From Paucibacter sp. DJ2R-2 (GTDB lineage: Bacteria > Pseudomonadota > Gammaproteobacteria > Burkholderiales > Burkholderiaceae_C), in assembly GCF_025717675.1 (NCBI RefSeq), contig NZ_JAJIRT010000001.1:1426001-1490000 (forward strand): a stretch of DNA of 64,000 nucleotides, read 5' to 3'. The position numbers and the translations under genes were made by a program. Below, piece after piece: positions 26,379 through 36,310 of this stretch. The notes under the pieces are model-generated. The model was given only the letters and a program-made list of their open reading frames with translations. It ran no database searches and was not told the origin of the DNA. Within the stretch, counting starts at the first letter, position 1, and every line of letters starts with the position of its first letter.

Positions 26379-27059
26379 TCAGGCCTTGGGGCGAATCCAA
26401 ATCAGGCAGCGCTGGGCATCGAGGCCGGGCACCTGCAGTTGTTCCACGTGAAACACATCCAAGTCGGCGGGCAAGGCGGCCAGCTCATCGCTCGGATGTT
26501 GGCCCTTCATGGCCAGCCAAATCGCCCCGGAATCGGCGCCGGGCTTGAGGTGCTGGCGGGTCAAGGTCGTGAAGTCCAGCAGAGATGCAAAGGCACGCGA
26601 GGTGATCAGGTCGAAGGGCGAGGTGTTCAGCGCTTCGACGCGTGAATGCTCGCCATGCAGATTGGGCAGACGCAGCTCGGCCGCCACCTGCTTGATGAAG
26701 CTGGCCTTCTTGGCCACGGCGTCCACACAAGTGACATCGATGTTCGGTTCGCAGATGGCCACCACCACGCCTGGCAAGCCACCGCCGCTGCCCACGTCCA
26801 TCAGTCGCAAGCTGCTTTGCCCGCTGCTCTGGCTGTGGCGCCGCAGGGCGGGCAGCAGGCTGAGGCTGTCGACCAGATGCTGGGTCAGCATGGCCTGGGG
26901 TTCGCGTACGGCGGTCAGGTTGTAGACCTTGTTCCACTTGCTGATCATGGCCAAGTAGGCCAGCAGCCTGTCGATCTGGGCGTCGCCGAGGCTGAGCTTC
27001 AAGGTGTCGGCGGCGGCGACCAGGGTAGGGCGCAAAGTGGACCAGGTGTCGTCAATCAT
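26379..27059 (-). CDS. rsmG: 16S rRNA (guanine(527)-N7)-methyltransferase RsmG
   Basis: 226 residues. It methylates N7 of G527 in 16S rRNA using S-adenosylmethionine. The cofactor motif LMDVGSGGGLPG is at 87-98, and KWNKVYNLTAVREPQAMLTQ and PFDLITSRAFASL are conserved. It follows mnmG (59-base gap) in the classical gidA-gidB order. A near-perfect parS lies inside it at 26440-26455. Confidence 0.96.
   Translation of the reverse strand: MIDDTWSTLRPTLVAAADTLKLSLGDAQIDRLLAYLAMISKWNKVYNLTAVREPQAMLTQHLVDSLSLLPALRRHSQSSGQSSLRLMDVGSGGGLPGVVVAICEPNIDVTCVDAVAKKASFIKQVAAELRLPNLHGEHSRVEALNTSPFDLITSRAFASLLDFTTLTRQHLKPGADSGAIWLAMKGQHPSDELAALPADLDVFHVEQLQVPGLDAQRCLIWIRPKA
26440..26455. other. parS site, one mismatch
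   Basis: TGTTCCACGTGAAACA differs at one position from the consensus TGTTTCACGTGAAACA. It lies within the coding sequence of rsmG. Confidence 0.8.
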
Positions 27060-27118
27060 CGAAATCGGGTTCCGGGTGAAATGGGGGGTGGTGAAGGCAG
27101 TGAAGCGCTGTGCTCGAC

Positions 27119-29104
<1,986 letters not shown>

Positions 29105-29217
29105 GGGGTTTGCTGCTCTCTCGCTGCTGTCTAGGCGGCCCCCGCAAGCGCTCGCTTTGGGCCGGTTTCCACGTCGCCAAAGCTGGCGCGGGCAAACCCG
29201 TGATTTTACGGATCGGC

Positions 29218-29226
29218 TGTGGATAA
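29218..29226 (-). promoter_or_regulatory. Isolated DnaA box upstream of mnmG
   Basis: TGTGGATAA, a perfect DnaA box (TTATCCACA on the minus strand), lies in the divergent gap between mnmG and the YkgJ-like gene. No second box, trio tract or AT-rich stretch accompanies it, so control of mnmG by DnaA is more likely than origin function. Confidence 0.45.
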
Positions 29227-29265
29227 GTCACGGCCGCCGGCCGCCTCAGCGCCGACAATATCGCG

Positions 29266-29532
29266 ATGAATTGCCGTCCCCATTGCGCCGCCTGCTGCAT
29301 AGCGCCTTCGATCAGCTCGCCCATCCCGGGCATGCCCGTCATCAACGGGGTCAGCAAGCCGGCGGGCGTGCGCTGCATCCAGCTCGATGCGCAAGACCGT
29401 TGCCAGATCTTCGGTCACCCGGATCGTCCCGCGGTCTGCAGCTCCCTGCAGCCCAGCGAGCAGATGTGCGGCGAATCGCGCGAGCAGGCCATGCGTTGGC
29501 TGGGCTGGATGGAGCAGGCGACAGCGCCTTGA
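29266..29532 (+). CDS. YkgJ-family cysteine-cluster protein
   Basis: 88 residues with cysteines in the pattern [24 protein letters not shown] and [15 protein letters not shown], which matches the YkgJ group of small metal-binding (zinc or iron) proteins. The conserved end is AMRWLGWME. Function in the cell is unknown. It is divergent from mnmG. Confidence 0.88.
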   Translation: MNCRPHCAACCIAPSISSPIPGMPVINGVSKPAGVRCIQLDAQDRCQIFGHPDRPAVCSSLQPSEQMCGESREQAMRWLGWMEQATAP

Positions 29533-29597
29533 CAGGCCTGCGTCCTAGACTGGCTCAACAAAGTTCCCTAAAAAAATACCCACCGGAGACAAGAGCC

Positions 29598-30617
29598 ATG
29601 AGCCAGGACCTGAACGACCCTCACGCTTCCCCCGACTCGCGGGCCCGCCGCCAGTTTCTGTTGCAGACCGGCCTCGTCGGTGCGGCCGCCGGCTTGGGCT
29701 TGCCGGCCTGGGCCGAGGCGGCTTGGCCCAGCCGTTCCGTGCGCCTGGTCGTGCCTTTTGCGCCGGGGGGCAGCTCGGAGATTGTCGCCCGCGCCACCGC
29801 CTTCGAGCTGGGCAAGACCCTGGGCCAGACCGTCTACGTGGAAAACAAACCCGGCGGCAGCGGCAATATCGCCATGGCCGAGGTGGCCCGCGCCGATGAC
29901 CAACACACCCTGGTGCTGGGCCATATCGGCACCTTGGCGGTCAACCCCTTCATCTACGACAAGCTGCCCTACGACCCGGTCAAGGACTTCAAGCCCGTCA
30001 CCTTGCTGGCCAAGGTGCCCAGCCTCTACGTGGTCCACCCCGATGTGCCGGCGCGCAACCTCAAGGAGTTTGTGGCCTTGGCACGCAGCAAGCCCGGTCA
30101 GCTCAACTATGGCTCGGCCGGCAATGGCAGCGCCGGCCATTTGGCCATGGAGTATCTGAAGATGGCGGCCGAGCTCTTCATCGTCCATGTGCCTTACCGC
30201 GGCACCGGTCCGCAGCTGACCGATCTGCTGGCCGGCCGCCTCGATGCGGCCTCGGTCGGCGCACCGGCCGTGCTGCAGTTCATCAAAGCCGGCAAGTTGC
30301 GCTGCCTGGCCACCGGCTCCAAGGCCCGGCTGCCGCAGCTGCCCGATGTGCCGACCGTGGCGGAGCAGGGCTTTCCGGGCTTTGAGATGACCCAGTGGTA
30401 CGGGCTGCTGGCGCCGGCCAATCTGGCCCCGGCCCATCTCGACCGCTTGGCCACGGAATCGGCCAAGGCCATCCGCAGCAGCGCGTCGACCGAACGCCTG
30501 AGCGCCGATTCGGCCGAGGCCGTGGGCAACACCCCGGCTCAGTTCGCGGCCTTCATCGCCCAGGAACAGCAGCGCTGGAAGCCGGTGCTGAACCGGGCCA
30601 AGGTCAAGCCGGATTGA
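29598..30617 (+). CDS. Bug-family periplasmic solute-binding protein with Tat signal
   Basis: 339 residues. The N-terminus has a twin-arginine motif (RRQFLLQTG) and a hydrophobic stretch ending AWAEA, so it is probably exported folded. WPSRSVRLVVPFAPGGSSEI and NPFIYDKLPYDPVKDFKPVT are typical of the large Bug/TctC family of tripartite tricarboxylate transporters in Burkholderiales. The ligand (often a carboxylate) cannot be read, and no TctA or TctB gene is adjacent, which is common for orphan Bug proteins. ATG 29598 has GGAG at 29584-29587. Confidence 0.92.
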   Translation: MSQDLNDPHASPDSRARRQFLLQTGLVGAAAGLGLPAWAEAAWPSRSVRLVVPFAPGGSSEIVARATAFELGKTLGQTVYVENKPGGSGNIAMAEVARADDQHTLVLGHIGTLAVNPFIYDKLPYDPVKDFKPVTLLAKVPSLYVVHPDVPARNLKEFVALARSKPGQLNYGSAGNGSAGHLAMEYLKMAAELFIVHVPYRGTGPQLTDLLAGRLDAASVGAPAVLQFIKAGKLRCLATGSKARLPQLPDVPTVAEQGFPGFEMTQWYGLLAPANLAPAHLDRLATESAKAIRSSASTERLSADSAEAVGNTPAQFAAFIAQEQQRWKPVLNRAKVKPD

Positions 30618-30840
30618 TGTGGGCCGGCGTCGCCGCAGCGCCAGTGCTGCGGCGCTGGGCGAGCCAGGCTTTCAAGCGCGGGTGGCCCCAGTACTTCTCG
30701 AAGAAGTGATGCATCACCGTGTTGACTGCCGGCTCCACAAAGGTCACCGCGCCGGCCACGGCCACATTGCCGGTCAGGGCGTAGGTGACGCCGAAGGAGG
30801 TGCCCAAATGGAGGACGCCGAAGCTCGCGGTTTTGGCCAT
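30604..30840 (-). CDS. DUF2061 small membrane protein
   Basis: 78 residues. KTASFGVLHLGTSFGVTYAL and GAVTFVEPAVNTVMHHFFEK match DUF2061, a family of two-helix inner-membrane proteins of unknown function. Its end overlaps the end of the Bug gene by 14 bases (convergent). Confidence 0.88.
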   Translation of the reverse strand: MAKTASFGVLHLGTSFGVTYALTGNVAVAGAVTFVEPAVNTVMHHFFEKYWGHPRLKAWLAQRRSTGAAATPAHINPA

Positions 30841-30941
30841 GGTGTTCTCGCCTATTGATGTTTTGATTTCAATAGGCGAATGCTAAAAGCGCGGCCACTC
30901 GCCGTCCATTTGGCAATCTCGATGGCGGCAATAGCCGGTGC

Positions 30942-33122
30942 TCAACCGGCCTGGTTGCTGGCCGGCGGCACGCTGCGCAGATCCTGCGCCACGCGCCCGC
31001 CTTGCAAGGCGATGATGCGCTGGGCCGAGGCGATGGTCTCCGGCCGGTGAGCGATGACGATGCGGCTCAGGTTGAGCGTGCGCAGCGAGGCGTTGAGCTG
31101 GCGTTCTTTCTCGACATCGAGCGCGCTGGTGGCCTCGTCCAGGAACAGGTATTGCGGCCGTTTGTAGAGCGCGCGCGCCAGCAGCACGCGCTGCCGCTGC
31201 CCGCCCGAGAGGCTGCTGCCCATGTCGCCGACCAGACTTTGATAACCCATGGGCAGGGCGCTGATGTCCTCGTGCACACAGGCGATGCGCGCGCATTCCT
31301 GCACCCAGGCCGCGTCGGCCTCGGGGTCGAAGAAGCTGATGTTGTCGGCAATGCTGCCGGCGAAGAGCTGGTCGTCCTGCATGACGGTGCCGATGCGGGC
31401 GCGCCAGGCAGCCAGACCCAGCTGGGCCAGTGGCCGGCCACCAATGCGGATCTCGCCGCGCTGCGGGCTGTGGATGCCTAGCATCAGCTTGAGCAAGGTG
31501 GTCTTGCCGCAGCCCGAGGGGCCGACGATGGCCACGGCCTCACCGGGCTCGATGCGCAGGCTGCAGCCCTGGATCACCGGTGCTTCGCCTTCCGCGTAGG
31601 CAAAGCTCAGGTCCACCAGCTCAAGCGCTTCCGGAGAGCCGGCACTCACTTTGGACCCCGCGCTCAGGTCGGCCGGCTCGGCCGCGCTCAGCACGATGTC
31701 GGCCAGGCGCTCGCCCTGCAGGCGCAGCATGCTCAGCTCCACCCCCTTGTCGATCAGGCCGGCCACGCGGGTGCTGAACTGCTCTTTGTAGGCCAGGAAG
31801 GCGAACAACATGCCGACCGAGAGCTCACGGTCCAGCACCAGCAGGGCGCCCAGCCAGACGATGGCCACGCGCTCCAGGCCGAACAGCAGGCGCTGGCCCA
31901 CGGCCATGCCCAGGTCCAGCCGGCGAGTGGCGATGCTGGCGTTCATCTGCTCGACCACCAGATTGGCAAAGGCGGCGCTGCGCTCGACTTCGGCGTTGTA
32001 GAGCTTGATGGCTTGGGCGCCGCGCAGCGATTCCAGGAAATGGCTGTTCTGTTTGGCCTCGAACACCAGGGCCTCTTCGCTGGCCTCGCGCAGCGGGCCG
32101 AAGTAAGCCCAGCGCAGCAGGCCATAGCCCAGCACGGCCGTCAGCGCCACGGCGCTCAGCCGCGGCGAGTAGACGGCCATCATGGCCAAGGTCAGCAGCA
32201 CCATGGCGCCGTCCAGCAGGGCTTCGGCGAAACGGGTGGAGAGGGTGCGCTGGATCTGCTGCACGCTGGAAAAGCGCGACCAGATGTCGCCCAGATGGCG
32301 CTTCTCGAACCAGGCCAAAGGCAGGCGCAGCAGGTGGCCGAAGACCTGGGTCAGCCACTGCAGATTGAGCGAGGCCGAGAGCACCAGCACCGCCCAGGAG
32401 CGCAGGGCACTGATGGCCGTTTGCAGCAGCACCAGCAGGCCAAAGCCCAGGCCCAGGGTGACCAGCAGGTCGCGGTCGGCGCTGACCAGCACCCCGTCCA
32501 CCACCCATTGCAGCAAAAAGGGCGAGAGCAGGGCCAGCAGCTCCAGCGCCAGGGCCAGCAGCAGGATCTGGCCCAGCGAGCGCTTGAGCCCGCTGATGCG
32601 CCCAAACAGCTGCCGCCAGCGCAGGCGCGGCGCTGGAGCCTGGGGCCTGAAGTTCGGACCGGGGCGCAGCTCCAGGGCCACGCCGGTGAAGTGGCGCGAC
32701 AGCTCGGTCAGGGGGATCTGTCGCCGGCCATGGGCCGGGTCGTGGATCAGGGCCTGCTGGCCGCGCACCTCGACCAGGACCACAAAATGGTTGAAATCCC
32801 AGTGCAGGATGGCCGGCAGCTCCAGCCGCGCCAGATGTTCGGGCTCGGCGCGCAGGCCGCGCCCGGCCAGGCCCAGGGGCGCGGCCATGCGCAGCAGGTC
32901 GGCCATGGTCGCGCCCTTGAGCGAGAGCGAGAAGCGCCGGCGCAGCTCCGGCAGGTCCAGATGCAGGCCGCGCGCGCTGGCCACCATCGCCAGGCAGGCC
33001 AGGCCGCATTCGGCCGCTTCCGTCTGCAGAATCACCGGCACGCGGCCACGGCGGCGCCAGCCCAGGTGCAGGCGAGACAGCAGGCCGGGGGCGGCGTCGG
33101 TGGAGGGAGCGGGATCAGACAC
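30942..33122 (-). CDS. C39-peptidase ABC exporter for double-glycine peptides
   Basis: 726 residues in the order of CvaB/LagD-type exporters. The N-terminal C39 peptidase has LQTEAAECGLACLAMVASA with catalytic Cys39, NHFVVL with His112 and Asp128 in HDPAHG. Six membrane helices follow (about 175-450). The ATPase has Walker A GPSGCGKTTL, signature LSGGQRQRV and Walker B FLDEATSALD. It cuts leaders after a double glycine and exports the mature peptide across the inner membrane. The HlyD gene overlaps its start by eight bases, and a double-glycine peptide gene stands upstream; together they form a complete set apart from an outer-membrane TolC. Confidence 0.93.
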   Translation of the reverse strand: MSDPAPSTDAAPGLLSRLHLGWRRRGRVPVILQTEAAECGLACLAMVASARGLHLDLPELRRRFSLSLKGATMADLLRMAAPLGLAGRGLRAEPEHLARLELPAILHWDFNHFVVLVEVRGQQALIHDPAHGRRQIPLTELSRHFTGVALELRPGPNFRPQAPAPRLRWRQLFGRISGLKRSLGQILLLALALELLALLSPFLLQWVVDGVLVSADRDLLVTLGLGFGLLVLLQTAISALRSWAVLVLSASLNLQWLTQVFGHLLRLPLAWFEKRHLGDIWSRFSSVQQIQRTLSTRFAEALLDGAMVLLTLAMMAVYSPRLSAVALTAVLGYGLLRWAYFGPLREASEEALVFEAKQNSHFLESLRGAQAIKLYNAEVERSAAFANLVVEQMNASIATRRLDLGMAVGQRLLFGLERVAIVWLGALLVLDRELSVGMLFAFLAYKEQFSTRVAGLIDKGVELSMLRLQGERLADIVLSAAEPADLSAGSKVSAGSPEALELVDLSFAYAEGEAPVIQGCSLRIEPGEAVAIVGPSGCGKTTLLKLMLGIHSPQRGEIRIGGRPLAQLGLAAWRARIGTVMQDDQLFAGSIADNISFFDPEADAAWVQECARIACVHEDISALPMGYQSLVGDMGSSLSGGQRQRVLLARALYKRPQYLFLDEATSALDVEKERQLNASLRTLNLSRIVIAHRPETIASAQRIIALQGGRVAQDLRSVPPASNQAG

Positions 33123-34365
33123 GTTGGGCCAGGCTCAGCAGGGGTTCGAAAATCCACTCGATCAGGCGACGCCGTTCCAGCATGACATCGGCATCGAGCT
33201 GCATGCCGGCGGCCAGGGCTTGGGGCTGTCCGTAGGCGCTGACGGTTTGGTGGTCCAGGCTGACGGTGATGCGGTAGAGCGGCTCGCTGCCGGCGCCCTG
33301 GCTGAGCGCGGCCGGCAGGTTGAGGGTGGCCAGCTCGGCCGGGGCCAGGGGCGTGCGAGAAACCTGAAGCACGCGCCCACTTTGCTGGCCGAACTTCTGA
33401 TATGGAAAGGCCTGGTAGCGAAGCTGCACCGCTTGTTGCGCCTGCAAAAAGCCGACTGCGCTGGAAGGTGCGAACAGCTGGGCCTGCATCTGGGTTCGTG
33501 CCGGCAGCAACTGGGCCAAGGCCGCGCCGCCCTGGATGCTCTGGCCGGCCTCGGCCAGCAGGGTGGAGACGATGCCGTCGCTGGGCGCACGCAGCACCAG
33601 GCGGCGCCGGCCTTCAGTCTCCAGGCCTTTTTCCTTCAGCTCGGCCAGGTCGCGGGCGATTTCGGCCTGCAGCACCTCGCTGCGCAGCGGCAGCTCGCGC
33701 ATCTGCGCCTCGGCCGCCTGCAGATCGCGCTGCAGCGCCTCGCCTTGGCGGGCCAGGGCCTGGGTTTGCGATTGCAGGCCGAGCAGTTCCTCGCGCTTGC
33801 TCTGCAGCTGGGCGGGCGAGATGAAGTTGTTGCGGGCCAGGTTTTCCTGCCGCTCCAGCGATTCGCGCGCCAGGGCCAGGCGCTCGCCGTGCAGCTGGCG
33901 CTCGACCTGCAGCTGGGCTTGTTCGCGCAGCAGGCCGGCGCGTTTCTGCGTCAGGGTTTGCAGCTGTGTGCGCACCAGGGCCAGCTGCTGGTTGGCCGTG
34001 CCTTGCAAGCTCAGCTGACGGCTTTGCAGGGTCTGGGCGATGCCTTCGATGGTCTGGCTGGCGCTGTCCAGGGCCAGCACGAACAGCACATCGCCAGCCT
34101 TGACCGCCTGGCCTTCGCCGACCTCGCGGCTCAGCACCGTGGCAGATTGGGGGGCTTGGATGCGCAGCACGCCGCGGTCCGGCACCAGATAGCCGCTGAC
34201 CCGCGCCTTGCGTGTGTATTCCGCCGTGCACAGAAAGGAAACGACCAAAGCAACACTGCCCACGGCAACGGCCGTGAGCAGTGTGAGAGACAGCGGTGGC
34301 AGGACTTGCACCCTGCCCAAACCGCTGTGCTGCTGGCCTTGCAAGGCCTCGCGGCGAAACAGCAT
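33115..34365 (-). CDS. HlyD/CvaA-type periplasmic adaptor protein
   Basis: 416 residues. One membrane helix at about 27-47, then a lipoyl-like half (ATVLSREVGEGQAVKAGDVL), a long coiled-coil region (about 110-240, rich in Gln, Leu, Arg) and a second lipoyl half. This is the membrane-fusion protein that links an inner-membrane ABC exporter to TolC. It overlaps the C39 exporter gene by eight bases, so the two are made together. A 76-base gap with a hairpin separates it from the peptide gene. Confidence 0.9.
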   Translation of the reverse strand: MLFRREALQGQQHSGLGRVQVLPPLSLTLLTAVAVGSVALVVSFLCTAEYTRKARVSGYLVPDRGVLRIQAPQSATVLSREVGEGQAVKAGDVLFVLALDSASQTIEGIAQTLQSRQLSLQGTANQQLALVRTQLQTLTQKRAGLLREQAQLQVERQLHGERLALARESLERQENLARNNFISPAQLQSKREELLGLQSQTQALARQGEALQRDLQAAEAQMRELPLRSEVLQAEIARDLAELKEKGLETEGRRRLVLRAPSDGIVSTLLAEAGQSIQGGAALAQLLPARTQMQAQLFAPSSAVGFLQAQQAVQLRYQAFPYQKFGQQSGRVLQVSRTPLAPAELATLNLPAALSQGAGSEPLYRITVSLDHQTVSAYGQPQALAAGMQLDADVMLERRRLIEWIFEPLLSLAQRV

Positions 34366-34404
34366 GTGTTGGGTGAAGACCGGTGCTTGCCTTCTCCGTC
34401 AGAG

Positions 34405-34421
34405 CCCGCTCAGGGAGCGGG
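34405..34421 (-). other. Hairpin between peptide and exporter genes
   Basis: CCCGCTC (34405-34411), AGG loop, GAGCGGG (34415-34421): a perfect 7-bp stem just past the stop of the double-glycine peptide gene. There is no T-tract on the minus strand, so it may slow 3' decay or act as a weak attenuator that gives more peptide than exporter. This is inferred from position. Confidence 0.4.
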
Positions 34422-34441
34422 TGATGACAGTGAGCAGAGGA

Positions 34442-34633
34442 TTACCAGCCGCCCTTGGGGCTGCCGGGGACAGGGGGTTCCGACGGTGCCTCGGTGGCGT
34501 CAGGGACCTGGCCCCAGCCGCCTTTGGGGCTGCCACCGCCGGCCACCGCTTGCAGCTGCTCCAGGCTCAGTTCCACCGGGGCCGGGACGGTCGTGTTCAG
34601 TTCAGAAGAGGAGGGGTTGTTTTGCAGTTTCAT
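34442..34633 (-). CDS. Double-glycine leader peptide with two SPKGGW motifs
   Basis: 63 residues. ELSLEQLQAVAGG (21-33) fits the double-glycine leader rule (L-S-x-x-E/Q-L-x-x-V-x-G-G). Cleavage after Gly33 would release a 30-residue peptide that begins GSPKGGWG and ends GSPKGGW, Pro/Gly-rich, without cysteine and slightly acidic. The two motif copies are encoded by near-identical 21-base stretches (34444-34464 and 34513-34533). It lies directly upstream of its likely HlyD and C39-ABC exporter. It is not obviously a known bacteriocin; a signal peptide or a modified peptide is equally possible. ATG 34633 is chosen over a longer frame to 34663. Confidence 0.78.
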   Translation of the reverse strand: MKLQNNPSSSELNTTVPAPVELSLEQLQAVAGGGSPKGGWGQVPDATEAPSEPPVPGSPKGGW

Positions 34634-34706
34634 GATGGAATCCGTTCGTTGAACACACTCCAACGAGTGCTTGGTTCGGATTTGAGCAAGTTGGGAATGG
34701 CTCGGA

Positions 34707-34726
34707 CAGTGTCAACTCTTACAGTT
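34707..34726 (-). promoter_or_regulatory. lux-box-like element upstream of the peptide gene
   Basis: On the minus strand the 20-mer from 34726 to 34707 reads CTGTAAG...GACA and matches a Vibrio-type lux box at 11 of 20 positions. It contains the inverted repeat CAACT-N5-AGTTG (34713-34727). It stands 74 bases upstream of the peptide start and just downstream of the luxR-type gene. A binding site for that regulator is plausible but the match is modest. Confidence 0.35.
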
Positions 34727-34781
34727 GCGCCAAGCCCAGAGCGTATGTCAGGCTCGCAGCGCCTGGCCTGCGGGTTTTCCG

Positions 34782-35519
34782 TTAGCGAATCAAGCCCATG
34801 CGCAGCGCCTTCAACACCGCCTGGTGTTTGGTGGTGCAGCCCAGCTTGTGCATGGCGTTGTTCAGATGCAGCACCGCCGTGCGTTCAGTGATGCTCAGGA
34901 TGCCGCCGACCTCCCAGGCGGTCTTGCCGTCCATGGTCCAGCGCAGACATTCAAGCTCGCGCGGGGTCAGCCGGGTCGGGCTGCTGATCTGTTCAGGCTC
35001 GCGCGGCATCACCACGCGCCAGGCCGCGTCTTGGGCATAGACGGCAAACAGTTGCATATCCGCCACCAGACGTGTCAGTTCGCCGGGATGGTTGGGAAGC
35101 GGCTCGGCGCGGTCCATGCCCAGCATGAAATGCCGGCCTTCGGGCAGATGCAGGGCCAGGGCGATGCCGGTGCGGTAGCCAAAGCGGGCCTGCTCTTCCC
35201 ACATGCCGGCTTGGCCACAGGCCAGATAGGTGTTCTGGTTCCAGACGATGGGCACGCTCTGGCGCTTGCAATGCTGCATGACCGGATCCTGGCGCCAGCT
35301 GCTGCGGTCTGAATAGGTCGAGGCAAAGGACTCCGGCGTGTTGTCTACCGTCTCGAACTCCGACTCGCCGACGGTGTGATCCAGCACCACGGTGGCCGAC
35401 ACCGTCGCGAAACCCAGGCTTTGCGCGAAGCGGATCACCTCTTGGCGAAATTCCTCGCGGCTGCGTGCCTCCAGCACGGCCTGGTATCCCCCTTGCAGCA
35501 TTGAATTGCTCACATCCAT
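34782..35519 (-). CDS. LuxR-type regulator with autoinducer-binding domain
   Basis: 245 residues. The N-terminal domain has STYSDRSSWRQDPVM followed by VPIVWNQNTY, with the Tyr, Asp-Pro and Trp expected in acyl-homoserine-lactone binding domains. The C-terminal LTPRELECLRWTMDGKTAWE begins a LuxR helix-turn-helix that ends in KHQAVLKALRMGLI. No luxI synthase is in the window, so this may be a solo receptor. It lies 148 bases upstream of the double-glycine peptide gene on the same strand. ATG 35519 is chosen; longer frames exist up to 35618. Confidence 0.88.
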   Translation of the reverse strand: MDVSNSMLQGGYQAVLEARSREEFRQEVIRFAQSLGFATVSATVVLDHTVGESEFETVDNTPESFASTYSDRSSWRQDPVMQHCKRQSVPIVWNQNTYLACGQAGMWEEQARFGYRTGIALALHLPEGRHFMLGMDRAEPLPNHPGELTRLVADMQLFAVYAQDAAWRVVMPREPEQISSPTRLTPRELECLRWTMDGKTAWEVGGILSITERTAVLHLNNAMHKLGCTTKHQAVLKALRMGLIR

Positions 35520-35667
35520 GGCGCGCATTGCAATAAACCGCGGGCTTGCGGTCAACTCGGTTATACCCCTGACAAGGTTTACAGCTGTTCGTTTGCGGGC
35601 CTCATCTGCACACTGCACAAACAGTTACTGCGTTTCGGCCTTCGACGGTTTCAAAACCCGCCCATCT

Positions 35668-36036
35668 ATGACCCCAGCCTGGATTGTGTATGCATGGCCT
35701 CGTGTACTTTGTGATGCCCACGAGGCGCCGAGATTGCAGTTTGCGCATCTGAGCACCCAGGTTCTGATCCATGGTGAAGGTGGGGTACCGGCCATGGGAC
35801 AAACCCTGTGGCAAGGGGACGACGGTGAGGCACTCGCGGGCGTGGCCTGGGACTGGATCAGCATGTCGGCCGGGGTGGTCGCCATGGTGGACCCCATGGC
35901 CCTGGTCACCAACCTGCAATTCCTCAATGCACGTGGCGAGGTGTTAGCGCCATTGGAGTCCGCCCGCCGCCTCAACGAGATCGTGCACACCTTGCCCTGG
36001 CAGTATGAGGTTCAGCGGGCCCTTGGCTACCACTGA
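35668..36036 (+). CDS. Conserved-looking hypothetical protein divergent from luxR
   Basis: 122 residues from ATG 35668, no signal peptide. APRLQFAHLSTQVLIHGEGG and VAMVDPMALVTNLQFLNARG suggest a compact soluble beta-rich fold. It has a normal codon bias. The frame is open further upstream (to 35392) but that part is the complement of luxR. I do not recognise a family. It is divergent from luxR with 148 bases between, so it could be a target of the same regulator. Confidence 0.5.
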   Translation: MTPAWIVYAWPRVLCDAHEAPRLQFAHLSTQVLIHGEGGVPAMGQTLWQGDDGEALAGVAWDWISMSAGVVAMVDPMALVTNLQFLNARGEVLAPLESARRLNEIVHTLPWQYEVQRALGYH

Positions 36037-36060
36037 GCGACCAAGCCTAGGAAGGACAGG

Positions 36061-36230
36061 ATTCGGCACTGAGCCGTCGTTCGCGAAGAAATTTCAGCAC
36101 GCAGAGCTCGCTGAGGACCGCAGAGGACGCTGAGACTAGAAATCCTGCTCTCTTCTCCGCGACCTCTGCGGTCCTCCGCGCGCTCTGCGTCCGTATTCGA
36201 ATCTCAGCGAACGACGGCTCTGTGCCGATT
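36061..36230. repeat. About 170-bp imperfect palindrome, MITE-like
   Basis: Outer arms 36063-36083 and 36208-36228 are complementary at 20 of 21 positions. Inner arms near 36100-36125 and 36163-36187 (CCTCTGCGGTCCTC and its complement) also pair, with repeated GCAGAG/CTCTGC units. There is no coding sequence. This is like small non-autonomous palindromic elements that are often spread through a genome between genes. It fills most of the 36037-36310 gap. Confidence 0.6.
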
Positions 36231-36254
36231 GCCGACCCAAGCCCGTAGCGCCCA

Positions 36255-36281
36255 AGAAAAAGCCCAGGCGAGCCTGGGCTT
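36255..36281 (-). terminator. Rho-independent terminator of the natA-natB operon
   Basis: AAGCCCAGG (36260-36268) pairs perfectly with CCTGGGCTT (36273-36281) around a CGAG loop. On the minus strand it is followed by T's (the A-run at about 36256-36260). It lies 30 bases past the stop of the permease gene. Confidence 0.8.
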
Positions 36282-36310
36282 GATGTTGCGGGAGGGCAGG
36301 CCGCGCTAAT

